Positions 35,451-44,900 of a stretch of 64,000 nucleotides of DNA are shown piece by piece. The position numbers and the translations under genes are program-made. The stretch comes from JBCBDX01 sp038529265 (GTDB lineage: Bacteria; Pseudomonadota; Alphaproteobacteria; Rhizobiales; Rhizobiaceae), in assembly GCA_038529265.1 (NCBI GenBank), contig JBCBDX010000007.1, positions 1-64,000 of the forward strand. The letters run 5' to 3'. Within the stretch, counting starts at the first letter, position 1. Each line of letters starts with the position of its first letter. The notes under the pieces are model-generated. The model was not told the origin of the DNA. It saw nothing but the letters and a program-made list of their open reading frames with translations, and did not search any database.

Positions 35451-35480
35451 CGGGGCGGCTGATTGGCTGCCCCGTTTTTC
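35451..35480 (+). terminator. Terminator/attenuator hairpin after the binding-protein gene
   Basis: CGGGGC (35451-35456) pairs with GCCCCG (35469-35474), further GGC/GCT pairing extends into the loop, and TTTTTC follows. It lies between the binding-protein gene and the ATPase gene of one operon, so it probably works as a partial terminator that sets their ratio. Confidence 0.65.
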
Positions 35481-35521
35481 TCTAGGCACATTCTATAAAT
35501 CCAAAACATTTGGCGCGCTCT

Positions 35522-37018
35522 ATGGCTCAAACCGACGCGACCCCTTTTATTGATCTGCGCAACATCACTAAGCGCTATGCGGGTGTCACTGCCCTCGATG
35601 GTGTTGATTTTGAAGTCAGTGCGGGTGAAGCTGTTTGTCTTGCAGGTGAGAATGGGTCCGGAAAATCCACGCTCATCAAAATAATATCCGGCGTTGAGAA
35701 GCCAACTGAGGGGACCATCAATATTGATGGTTATGACATACCTCAAAACAGCCCTCGTATCGCTGCGGCGAGAGGGGTGATGGTTATCTTTCAGGACTTC
35801 TCGCTTTTTCCCAATTTACCAGTTTACGAGAACATCGCTTACCCGACGCAGATGAATGCGCGACGACGCTTCTTTGATCGTGCTGCTGCGCGAACGCTGG
35901 CTGGTGACGTTCTGGCGCGCATCGGTGTCGAGATTGACCTGAACGAGCGTGTTGAGAACCTACCTGTTGCTCAAAAACAGCTCGTGGCGATTTGCAGAGC
36001 ACTTGCTTCCAATGCGCAGCTCATCATCATGGACGAGCCCACAACGGCGCTGACCGAAAAAGAAGTGCAACGCCTGCTGGGGATCATCCGAAGACTGAAA
36101 GATGATGGCGTTGCGGTTATCTTTGTCAGCCACAAACTCGCCGAAGTTCTTGAGGTGAGTGAAAAAGTGGTCGTGCTGCGCAATGGCCAGAAGGTTGCAG
36201 AAGGCCCCGCCACCAACTTCGATACCAAATCACTCACCTTGCATATGACCGGCCGTGATGTCCCCGAGGCCAAGCCGGCCGCCGTGGTCCAGGGTGCTCC
36301 GACACTGATGAGCGTGAACAGCCTTGGAAAGTCCGGCGTTTTCTCAGATATCAGTTTTGAGCTCAAAGCTGGCGAAATTCTGGGTGTTACCGGTTTGCTC
36401 GGTAGTGGGCGTACTTCGTTGGCCAAGGCACTTTTTGGGCTGGTCAGGGCTGATGAAGGCGCTGTGAGCGTAGATGGCCAACAAATACCCTTGGGTGACC
36501 CGATTGCAGCATCGCAGGCCCGCATTGGTTATGTGCCCGAAGATCGCCTGACAGAGGGGCTTTTTCTCACACAATCGATCATGCGCAATGTCGCCATCGG
36601 TCGTCTGGATGAGCATGCTCGCGGTAGCTTTCTGGACATGAAAGGGCTGTATGCGGAAGCCTCTGACTGGATTGCGCGCCTGAAAGTAAAGGCGCCTGAT
36701 ATTCAGGCGCCGGTTCAATCGCTTTCAGGTGGAAATCAGCAAAGGGTTGCTTTGGCCCGTTGGTTGTCACGAGCGCCACGCGTTTTGATTTTGAATGGCC
36801 CCAGTGTTGGCGTCGATGTTGGCTCCAAGGCCGATATTCATGACATCATCCGGGAGTTGGCCGGTGAGGGTATAGGCGTCATCGTTATCTCAGATGACCT
36901 GCCTGAGCTCCTGTCGACCTGCAATCGCATTCTTGTCATGCGTGAAGGCAGGGTGACCGATGAAATTGATGGTGCTGCGGCCACTGAAGCAGACTTGGCG
37001 CACAGGCTTGCATCATGA
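35522..37018 (+). CDS. Sugar ABC transporter ATPase (two tandem NBDs)
   Basis: About 498 residues with two fused nucleotide-binding domains, as in RbsA, RhaT and LsrA. The first domain is canonical: GENGSGKSTLIKIISG Walker A and LIIMDEPTTALTEKE Walker B. The second has TGLLGSGRTSLAKALFG, an intact LSGGNQQRVALAR signature, but LILNGPSVGVDVGSK where a Walker B DEP is expected, so its catalytic glutamate is absent. This one-active-site design is common in the family. ATG 35522 is preferred to the TTG at 35510; neither has a strong ribosome-binding site. The stop overlaps the first permease start. Confidence 0.88.
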   Translation: MAQTDATPFIDLRNITKRYAGVTALDGVDFEVSAGEAVCLAGENGSGKSTLIKIISGVEKPTEGTINIDGYDIPQNSPRIAAARGVMVIFQDFSLFPNLPVYENIAYPTQMNARRRFFDRAAARTLAGDVLARIGVEIDLNERVENLPVAQKQLVAICRALASNAQLIIMDEPTTALTEKEVQRLLGIIRRLKDDGVAVIFVSHKLAEVLEVSEKVVVLRNGQKVAEGPATNFDTKSLTLHMTGRDVPEAKPAAVVQGAPTLMSVNSLGKSGVFSDISFELKAGEILGVTGLLGSGRTSLAKALFGLVRADEGAVSVDGQQIPLGDPIAASQARIGYVPEDRLTEGLFLTQSIMRNVAIGRLDEHARGSFLDMKGLYAEASDWIARLKVKAPDIQAPVQSLSGGNQQRVALARWLSRAPRVLILNGPSVGVDVGSKADIHDIIRELAGEGIGVIVISDDLPELLSTCNRILVMREGRVTDEIDGAAATEADLAHRLAS

Positions 37019-38022
37019 ACTTTCTTGACCGATTGCCGAAGGACTTTTGGACCCGCAATGAGACGCTTGTTGCAGCGGTCATTGTTGCATTTTGTATCGT
37101 CGCGACCATTTCCGACCCACTTTTCTTTACCGTTACGACCGTTTCCGATCTTCTGCGCGCTTCAATTGTGATTGGCATCTTGGCCATTGGGGCGATGCTG
37201 GTGTTAGTCTCAGGCGGTATCGATGTCAGCTTTACGGCGATCGCAGTGTTTGCCATGTATGCGGCTACCAAAATATCACTGGCGCTGTGGCCGGAAATGC
37301 CTTGGCCAATGATCTTTATTGTTGCGATGCTTGTCGGAGCAGGGCTCGGCGCAATCAATGGCATTTTTATCGCTTTTTTCAAATTGCCCACTTTGATTGT
37401 GACCCTCGGTACTCTTTCAGTTTTTCGCGGGTTTCTACTTACCTTTGTTGGATCACAGCGCATCTCTGCGCTGCCGCCTGAAATGCGTGACTTTTCCAGA
37501 GGCGTTTTGGCACGTGGGACAACGGAGGCCGGCAATTTTTATTCCATACCCTGGTCGGTTCTGGCGCTTGTTGGTGTTATCGTACTGACGTGGTTCATCC
37601 TACAAAAGACAATGCTCGGGCGTTCCATTTATGCCATTGGCGGCAACCCCGAGAGCGCGCGGCGCATTGGCATCAATGTGCCTTGGACGCAGTTTTTCAT
37701 CTATGTTTATGTCGGCGCATTGGCTGGCCTTGCCGGCATCATACATGGTTCGGTGGGCCGCATGGCTGATCCATTCTCGCTTGTGGGTTTAGAACTCTCC
37801 GTGATTGCGGCTGTCGTGCTTGGCGGTGCCCGGTTGGTCGGTGGGTATGGCACGATAACGGGTACACTTTTGGGTGTCGCACTTATTGTTATTGTTCAAA
37901 ACAGCCTGATTGTCGTCGGCATTCCGACAACTTGGCAGTCCGTTACCATCGGCTTGCTTATTTTGTTGGGCACAGGTGTGCCTGCGTACCGGGCAAAACG
38001 CGCAGCAGCGCGAGCCGGGTGA
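37015..38022 (+). CDS. Sugar ABC transporter permease 1
   Basis: A 335-residue inner-membrane permease of the BPD_transp_2 (RbsC/LsrC) family with about nine to ten helices. Typical motifs: VLVSGGIDVSFTAIAVFAMY near residue 63, FFKLPTLIVTLGTLSVFRGF near 122, YAIGGNPESARRIGINV near 205 and VLGGARLVGGYGTITGTLLG near 268. It starts four bases inside the ATPase gene and pairs with the second permease to form a heterodimeric channel. Confidence 0.88.
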   Translation: MNFLDRLPKDFWTRNETLVAAVIVAFCIVATISDPLFFTVTTVSDLLRASIVIGILAIGAMLVLVSGGIDVSFTAIAVFAMYAATKISLALWPEMPWPMIFIVAMLVGAGLGAINGIFIAFFKLPTLIVTLGTLSVFRGFLLTFVGSQRISALPPEMRDFSRGVLARGTTEAGNFYSIPWSVLALVGVIVLTWFILQKTMLGRSIYAIGGNPESARRIGINVPWTQFFIYVYVGALAGLAGIIHGSVGRMADPFSLVGLELSVIAAVVLGGARLVGGYGTITGTLLGVALIVIVQNSLIVVGIPTTWQSVTIGLLILLGTGVPAYRAKRAAARAG

Positions 38023-38032
38023 GGAGGCTGGA

Positions 38033-39049
38033 ATGAGTGGCGGACCACATCGCGCGCAAAGCATGACCGAAGCTCCGGAGTTTCGACTGCTCATAATTGC
38101 GGTCGCGGTTTTTGCGCTGATGTCTTTCCTGTCGCCGGATCGGTTTCTGTCTACGCAAAACTTGACGTCGATGGCGTTTCAATTTCCCGAGTTTGCCATT
38201 TTGGCACTTGCTATGACCATTACCATGATGACGGGCGGTATTGATTTATCGGTCGTGGGTGTCGCCAATTTGTCTGCCGTGGTTGCCGCGATAATACTGA
38301 CAACTTTTGGCGACCCTGCCATGCCTGTCGGCGATAGTTTGATGTGGCTTGGCATTGCGCTTGTTGCTTCACTGGTGATCGGTGCTACTTGCGGTTTGGT
38401 CAATGGTGCCCTTGTGGCCTTCTTTGGCTTGCCGCCCATTTTGGCTACGCTCGGATCTGGGTTGGTGTTCACCGGCTTTGCCATCGCCATGACTGGCGGC
38501 AGTGCCGTAATGGGATTTCCCGATACCGTTGCGTGGTTGGGCAATGAACGATTGCTTGGCATCCCGGTCCCACTGATATTGTTCGCTGTCCTTGCTTACG
38601 GCCTGCATATAATTCTGACGCGCACTGCGTTTGGTCTTCGTGTTACCATGTATGGCGCCAATCCGTTGGCCGCCCTCTACGCTGCTGTCGACATCAACCG
38701 CATGCTTTTAAAGGTCTACGTGATTGCTGGCATGTTCTCGTCTGTAGCGGGCATGGTCATCATGAGCCGAGCTAACTCAGCAAAGGCAGACTACGGCTCA
38801 TCTTACCTGCTGCTCGCCGTGCTGATCGCGGTGCTCGGAGGCGTCAATCCTTATGGAGGATATGGCCGTGTTATCGGCGTTGTGCTGGCTGTCTTGTCGA
38901 TGCAGTTCCTGTCTAGCGGACTGAACATGCTTCAAGTTTCCAATTTTGCCCGCGAGTTAATCTGGGGTGTGTTGCTGATCTTTGTGATGGTCATCAACAC
39001 CAGTGCTCTAATTGGCATTAGACGAAAACGAGCTTCGTCACCGAAATAG
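38033..39049 (+). CDS. Sugar ABC transporter permease 2
   Basis: A 338-residue RbsC/LsrD-type permease. The start is ATG 38033 with GGAGG upstream; a longer frame to 37910 lies inside the first permease gene. Motifs parallel the first permease: MTGGIDLSVVGVANLSAVVA, FFGLPPILATLGSGLVFTGF, TMYGANPLAALYAAVDI and LGGVNPYGGYGRVIGVVLAV. It belongs to the same operon, and its stop is followed after 26 bases by dhaK. Confidence 0.88.
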   Translation: MSGGPHRAQSMTEAPEFRLLIIAVAVFALMSFLSPDRFLSTQNLTSMAFQFPEFAILALAMTITMMTGGIDLSVVGVANLSAVVAAIILTTFGDPAMPVGDSLMWLGIALVASLVIGATCGLVNGALVAFFGLPPILATLGSGLVFTGFAIAMTGGSAVMGFPDTVAWLGNERLLGIPVPLILFAVLAYGLHIILTRTAFGLRVTMYGANPLAALYAAVDINRMLLKVYVIAGMFSSVAGMVIMSRANSAKADYGSSYLLLAVLIAVLGGVNPYGGYGRVIGVVLAVLSMQFLSSGLNMLQVSNFARELIWGVLLIFVMVINTSALIGIRRKRASSPK

Positions 39050-39075
39050 TTTTCACCACCGTTTGGGAGGACGGC

Positions 39076-40077
39076 ATGAAGAAAATATTGAACAAACCGG
39101 AAGCCTATGTTGACGAAATGCTGGAGGGTTTTGTCGCAGCCCACTCCGAACACTATGCCATGTACGGAGAAACCGGAAAGGTCGTTACGCGCGCCAAACC
39201 GAGAAAAACAGGCAAGGTTGGAATCGTCACTGGCGGTGGCTCCGGGCACCTACCTGTATTTACCGGTTATGTCGGCGAGGGGCTTTTAGATGCATGCGCC
39301 ATAGGTGATGTGTTTGCGTCACCGTCTGCAGAACAAATGGCTGATGCGCTACGCGCTGCTGATCAAGGCGCAGGGGTTCTTCGCCTCTATGGCAATTATG
39401 GTGGAGACGTCATGAACTTCGACATGGCAGGTGAGCTTGTCGAGTTTGAAGACATTGAATGCACGACTGTTCTGCTTGCCGATGATGTGGCGTCTGCTCC
39501 ACCATCAGAAGCTGAAAAGCGACGCGGTGTTGCGGGCATGGTCTACGCCTTTAAAACTGCAGGTGCTGCTGCAGAAGAGGGCAGCGATCTGGCCGCGGTT
39601 ACACAAGTGGCGCAAAAGACTGCCGATGCTTGCCGTTCAATTGGGGCTGCGCTTTCGCCGTGTACGGTGCCGCAGGCTGGTAAACCAACCTTCGAAATCG
39701 CCGATGATGAGATGGAAATGGGAATGGGCATTCATGGCGAGCCCGGTGTCTGGCGCGGCAAACTGAAAATGGCAGATGAAATCGCGGGCGAGATGATGGA
39801 TCGCCTGCTTGAGGACATGCCATTGTCAAGCGGCGACCGCGTGTCCGTTATGGTCAATTCATTGGGCGCCACACCGCCTGAAGAGCTTTATATTCTGTAT
39901 CGCATAGTGAAAACACGGCTCGAAGATGCAGGCGCTACAATCATTATGCCTCTGGTGGGGCGTTATGCGACATCAATGGAAATGGCGGGTGTTTCATTCA
40001 CGCTTTGCAAACTGGATGAAGAGCTGGAAAGCCTTTTGAAAGCCCCGTGCGATTGCGCGTTCTGGAGCGTAGAATGA
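39076..40077 (+). CDS. dhaK: Dihydroxyacetone kinase subunit DhaK-like
   Basis: A 333-residue DhaK: the substrate-binding half of a two-component dihydroxyacetone-type kinase. The phosphate loop GIVTGGGSGHLPVFTGYVGE is near residue 52-71 and the histidine that binds the ketose as a hemiaminal is H220 in MGMGIHGEPG. GGGAGGACGGC precedes the ATG. No DhaM phosphotransferase gene is present, so with DhaL below it may form an ATP-dependent kinase. In other operons such DhaKL pairs phosphorylate dihydroxyacetone or erythrulose, and a C3 or C4 ketose released by the cleavage complex is a good candidate here. Confidence 0.88.
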   Translation: MKKILNKPEAYVDEMLEGFVAAHSEHYAMYGETGKVVTRAKPRKTGKVGIVTGGGSGHLPVFTGYVGEGLLDACAIGDVFASPSAEQMADALRAADQGAGVLRLYGNYGGDVMNFDMAGELVEFEDIECTTVLLADDVASAPPSEAEKRRGVAGMVYAFKTAGAAAEEGSDLAAVTQVAQKTADACRSIGAALSPCTVPQAGKPTFEIADDEMEMGMGIHGEPGVWRGKLKMADEIAGEMMDRLLEDMPLSSGDRVSVMVNSLGATPPEELYILYRIVKTRLEDAGATIIMPLVGRYATSMEMAGVSFTLCKLDEELESLLKAPCDCAFWSVE

Positions 40078-40673
40078 CGATCACCAAAGCCGCTCTTATT
40101 GCAGCCATAGACCGAGTTGCAGCAGCGATGGAGCGGGACTTTGACGAACTTAACACAGCTGACGGTGCGCTCGGCGATGGCGATCTTGGTGTGACTATGA
40201 CGCGAGGTATGCGCGCCATCAAAGACATGAAAGACGAACTTCCAGATGATTTGGGTATGGCGCTTTTTCAATGTGGCCAGGCTTTTACCAAATCTTCGGG
40301 CTCATCTTATGGCACCCTCATGGCTACTGGGCTTATGAGCGCCGCCAAGGCCCTCAAAGGGCATACGACCATCGATACCAGTATGATTAGTGAGTTGATT
40401 GCTGGTGCCCGAGACAAAATGCAAGAGCGCGGAAAAGCGGAGTTAGGCGGCAAGACGGTTCTCGATTCACTCGATGCTATAGCCAAAGCAACCGCCGGTG
40501 AAAGTGATATCGCCCATGCGGCCGCAGTCGCGGTGGATGCTGCGCTTGATGCGTTTCGCGACAAACCTGCAACTGTGGGTCGGGCGCGCATTTTCGGCGA
40601 AAAGAGCATCGGTCTAGATGATCCGGGCATGCTGGCTATGCAACGAGTCTTGAAAGCGGCGGTGGAGGCTTAG
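40074..40673 (+). CDS. dhaL: Dihydroxyacetone kinase subunit DhaL-like
   Basis: A 199-residue all-helical nucleotide-binding subunit. The start ATG 40074 overlaps the dhaK stop (ATGA). The Mg-ADP-binding aspartates are all kept in TADGALGDGDLGVTMTRGM, but the histidine usually following the third aspartate (GDxDHG) is leucine. The second conserved segment is SGSSYGTLMATGLM near residue 80, and GGKTVLDSLDAI near 123. It works with DhaK, and the lack of DhaM suggests exchange with free ATP. Confidence 0.85.
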   Translation: MTITKAALIAAIDRVAAAMERDFDELNTADGALGDGDLGVTMTRGMRAIKDMKDELPDDLGMALFQCGQAFTKSSGSSYGTLMATGLMSAAKALKGHTTIDTSMISELIAGARDKMQERGKAELGGKTVLDSLDAIAKATAGESDIAHAAAVAVDAALDAFRDKPATVGRARIFGEKSIGLDDPGMLAMQRVLKAAVEA

Positions 40674-40710
40674 TGTGTTGTGAAGGGTTGGAGTAAACGG
40701 GAGGCCATCT

Positions 40711-41790
40711 ATGGAATATCGTCGACTAGGTAGGACCGGCTTGCAGGTCTCAGCCATTACAATGGGGACGTTTACTTTTGGTGGTGAGGGGCCATTCGGC
40801 ATGACGGCCAATCAGGGCGTGCCTGAAGCGCGTCTACTCGTTGATTTGTGCATCGACCATGGCGTGAACTTGTTCGATACCGCTAACATGTATTCCACCG
40901 GCCTGTCTGAAGAGATAGTTGGTGAAGTTCTGCAGGGGCGTGAAGACGAGATTATGATTACGTCCAAGGCGCGCATGCCCATCGGGCAGGGGCCAAACGA
41001 TGAAGGGGTCTCACGCTGGCATTTGATCCGCGAATGCGAGCGCTCTTTGAAACGGCTTCGGCGGGATCACATTGACATTTATTACATCCACGAGTGGGAC
41101 GGACTGACACCAGTGGACGAAAAGATGGAGGCACTGGAAACGCTCGTTCAGCAGGGAAAGATACGATATACTGGCTGCTCGAACTATGCGGCATGGCATG
41201 TCATGAAGTCCTTGGCGGCCGCTCCAAGCAGTGCCTCTCGATTTGCAACACAACAAATTCACTACACGCTCGAAGCACGCGAGGCTGAATACGAGTTGCT
41301 GCCGCTGTCAGTTGATCAAGGACTGGGCGTCCTGGTGTGGTCACCACTGGCCGCCGGGTTGCTGACGGGCAAGCATCTTCGTGGTCAAACGGCACCAGAT
41401 GGTTCCAGGCAGGCGGCTGGATGGAACGAGCCGCCCATCCGCGACACCGGCAGACTATGGGATATTGTCGAAACACTCGTTGAAATTGCAGATGAACAAA
41501 GCGTAGAGCCTGCGCAAATCGCTCTGGCGTGGCTCCTGACACGACCAGCGATATCCTCACTCGTGGTAGGCGGCAGAACGGCAGAACAGTTCGGTGCCAA
41601 TTTCAGATCATTGGATGTCGTTTTGAGCGCCGACCAACTCGAGCGGCTGAACGATGTCAGCCGTCTGCCCCTGATTTACCCCTACTGGCACCAACACAAT
41701 TTTGCCCGTCCGCGTTTTTCTGAGGCCGATCAGGCTTTGCATGCCGACTACCCGGATCGACACTATGGCGGCGAAGATAAGCTTGTCTAA
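40711..41790 (+). CDS. Aldo/keto reductase
   Basis: A 359-residue NADPH-dependent aldo/keto reductase (TIM barrel). The catalytic tetrad is visible: D and Y in NLFDTANMYSTGLSEE, K in EIMITSKAR, H in DIYYIHEWDG. The cofactor end has LVVGGRTAEQFGANFRSL. GGGAGGCC lies seven bases before ATG 40711. It closes the plus-strand sugar operon and would reduce or oxidise an aldehyde or polyol intermediate. Longer than many family members because of a C-terminal extension (HQHNFARPRFSEADQ). Confidence 0.88.
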   Translation: MEYRRLGRTGLQVSAITMGTFTFGGEGPFGMTANQGVPEARLLVDLCIDHGVNLFDTANMYSTGLSEEIVGEVLQGREDEIMITSKARMPIGQGPNDEGVSRWHLIRECERSLKRLRRDHIDIYYIHEWDGLTPVDEKMEALETLVQQGKIRYTGCSNYAAWHVMKSLAAAPSSASRFATQQIHYTLEAREAEYELLPLSVDQGLGVLVWSPLAAGLLTGKHLRGQTAPDGSRQAAGWNEPPIRDTGRLWDIVETLVEIADEQSVEPAQIALAWLLTRPAISSLVVGGRTAEQFGANFRSLDVVLSADQLERLNDVSRLPLIYPYWHQHNFARPRFSEADQALHADYPDRHYGGEDKLV

Positions 41791-41924
41791 CAATCCGGCA
41801 TGCTGTTTGGGAACAGGTTTACATGAGTTGAGTTGGTTCGAGGAATGTGTGCATTAGTTGCATCTGGAGCTCTTGCCATTCGCGGTTTCGTCGTCAATGA
41901 TCGCTCCAACAAAAAGGGGGCACT

Positions 41925-44900
41925 ATGGGGCAGACTAGGGCCAGCATCTTTGATGCTGAGAAGCAAGAACTTGGCCGCTGGCCGTACACGCGATACCGGG
42001 TAGATGAAACACTCGATGATGATCTAATCTCAGATCGGGCCCGGCAGCTACTTTACCAATCCATTGCGAGAGAGGATCTGGTTGCCTTCCTTGGTTCTGG
42101 CGTACCCATGGCATATGGGCGCACCAGTTGGAATGATTGGCTTAAGCTGCAGTTTTCGCAAATACATGAGCTGGCGAGTCTGCTACTTAAATGCGCCGAA
42201 CGATCAATAGAATGCATTGGCCAACAGGTTCGTAAGCTCCGTAAGCTCCGCGAGGATGAGCCCGACGAACAGCACAATGTTCTTTACGCGTATTTGCTGA
42301 CCAAACATGATGAGATTAGTTTTCAAGGCGAGGCGATAAAACGTCTTTACAAAACATTTTCGGCGATGCGGCCCGATGATCCTGATAGCAGTGACGACTT
42401 TGCCGACAAGGAAGCCCAGATCGTTTTTGAAATTGCCGAGCAACTGCAAACGTTGCTGCTAGAGAGCATTCAGCTATTTGTAGATCCCGATAATTTCGAG
42501 AAAGTACATCTTAGGCAAAACCCTGGCTTCAATAGTCAACTGCCCCATGCGCGTGGGCCGGAGAGCGCTTTTTCATCTTGGTACACAAGGATATTTGAAG
42601 AGAAGAAAAAAAAGGCTTTGTTCAAGAACCAGAGAATTTCGCTGGCGAAATATTACTGGTCCATCAGAGAGCTGTCAAAGTTCCTCAAGCGGCCCCGGGC
42701 ACGGCTGAGTATTTCGGACTATGCCAAAGTCTTACTGGTCGATGAGACTTCCCATGCTGAACAGCTGTTAATCGAGGGGCTCGAAGGACGTGAAGACGCT
42801 TCCGACCAGTTGGCAACGGCGTTCAAGGCGTGTGTCGCTGGGATTGAGCGTAACAGACTAGGACGTCAAATAGACGGCATTCGTGACGACCCGGACCGGT
42901 ACTGGTCGCTGGCTTTCTTCAATAACTCTTATCTACTGCAGATGGTTAAAAAGCTATTGAAGAATAAAGGCCTGAGCGGCGAGCTTAAAGAGGTTCTTCG
43001 TGAGATTCAGTCGCAGCTGGAAACCAACAAAAAACCCAAAACCGGGCCGATGAGCGAGGTTGAACGTGAGATCGTTTCTCCACCCCATCGCTTTGTATTG
43101 AAACTTATGCTGGAAGTAGCGGACGACCCATCTGCAATACTGGGTTTGGGCAAAGGTGATCTTGAAGACAACCCCGTCCTTAAAGGTCTGATCAATGAAC
43201 TGATTACCGCTGCAAAAGAAGCTCGATACGGACGTGATCCGAAAATAAAGATGAGCAGCATCTTGGCGTCGACGTTTGGCAAAGAAACAGAGTCTGAGTT
43301 CGCGCCAATTAACCGCGATAGCTTTCTTGCACGTTCGTCCATCATGGACATGACGCTGGATCCACTGGATAAGCTAGTGATCGGGCTGGGCGTTCGTCGT
43401 TTCCTCACGCTCAATTATGACTTTGAAGTCGAGCGATACTTCGAGGACCGCGGGTATGCGAAATTTTCTGAAGATCCCGACGCACCGCTTCCAAGCGACG
43501 ATGTCATTGGCCAATTGGTGCGCCGACCGAACCGCGTGGATGGCTTTGGCGGCGTCTTGCGTGATGAAACGTTCAGGCGTGAGCGGTCAAATGAACTCGT
43601 CAATTTCGCTGTTGAAGCAGCGACAGCAGATGCGTCGATTTTTCACCTCCATGGGCGAGCCACCAGACGCGCCGATTTGGTGATCAAAGAGCGCGACTAT
43701 ATGAATTTGTACCTGCGCGATGATGAGCATCGCGAGGCAGTTGATGAAAGTATCCGGCTAACATTTTCCGCCAACACCATGCTTTTTGCCGGGCTCGGCA
43801 TGCGCGAAGCGGATGTGCTGCGCCCTTTGCGGCAGTTTATGAGCGACAAGGACCGTGATCGCGCTGGCACGGCTGTCGTGCTTATGCCGGGCTTTGCATC
43901 GCCGGCACAACGCCGTCAGGAAGCAGGGCTACATTATCTAAGATATGGCGTTCACACGATTCATTTTGGCGATGCCTGGCGGACCCTAACCGGAAACAAT
44001 GATCTTGTTCGAATTCCTTGGGCCCATATGGCAGTCTCTCTGCTTGGCGAGCTTAGAAAAGCTGAGGAAAGAGCGAAGAAGGCTGCAAAGAAGCTACTGG
44101 AGCTAGAGAACAAGCCCACTCCAGCCAATCCCGAAGAAGTAAATAAACTAGATTTTGCGATTCAGGAGGCGACCGAAGACTGGGACAAGGAAACGCGTCG
44201 AAGCAAAGCTAAGGCCCTGACCAAACTTCGCGAAACGCTCGGTTTCACGGCTGTTCGAGAGGTGCAGGGTGGTGAAACCAAGGAGGTTAAATACCCCGTT
44301 TTCGATTTGTTGTTGCGCCAGAACCTTGGTCAATCGCCACAAAAAGAGTTTGAAAAGCATGCGGGCAACTACGAAACACAAGCTGTAGACATTTTTAAGG
44401 AAGCAATCGGTCCCGCCAAAGGTGCGAAGAAAAAAGGCAAAGAGAACGAACATCTACCAATTTTCTCAACGGTAAAGCCAAGCTCCCGCCACTTTGAGCG
44501 ACACCGAGAGCGAACGGCCGCCTACCTTGATTTTGAGATCAAGATGTTGAGGCACTTGGTCGGTTGGTGCAGTGCCGAACTACCAAAAAGCCCCGAAGAA
44601 GCGCAGCACGAAGTCAAAGCCCGTTTAACAGCCATTGATGGTGTCAACAACAGTTTGACTACTGCTCTGTTGACACTGGCGCTTGAGTATCTGCGGCTCG
44701 AAAAGAATGATTGGGCAGCCAATTGGCAGAAATCACCACCGGAACGTTTGCCACGCTTCCGTGAGATTGGCGGCTATTGGCCGCAAGAGACTTCAGCGGC
44801 AACTGAAGGGCAAATCAAACTGCCTAAACTCTACGTGCGCCATGAGCTGCTCAATACCATTTCTCCAATGCCGGAACGGCCAAAAAGTAGGCTTTACGAT

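Noticed and set aside
34455..39049. Complete AI-2 uptake (Lsr) system
   Set aside because: The gene order (SorC regulator, FGGY kinase, LsrB-type binding protein, ATPase and two permeases) is reminiscent, but LsrF/LsrG are absent, the binding-protein contact residues are not clearly kept, and the acetoin-type complex has no place in AI-2 processing. I keep AI-2 only as one candidate ligand.
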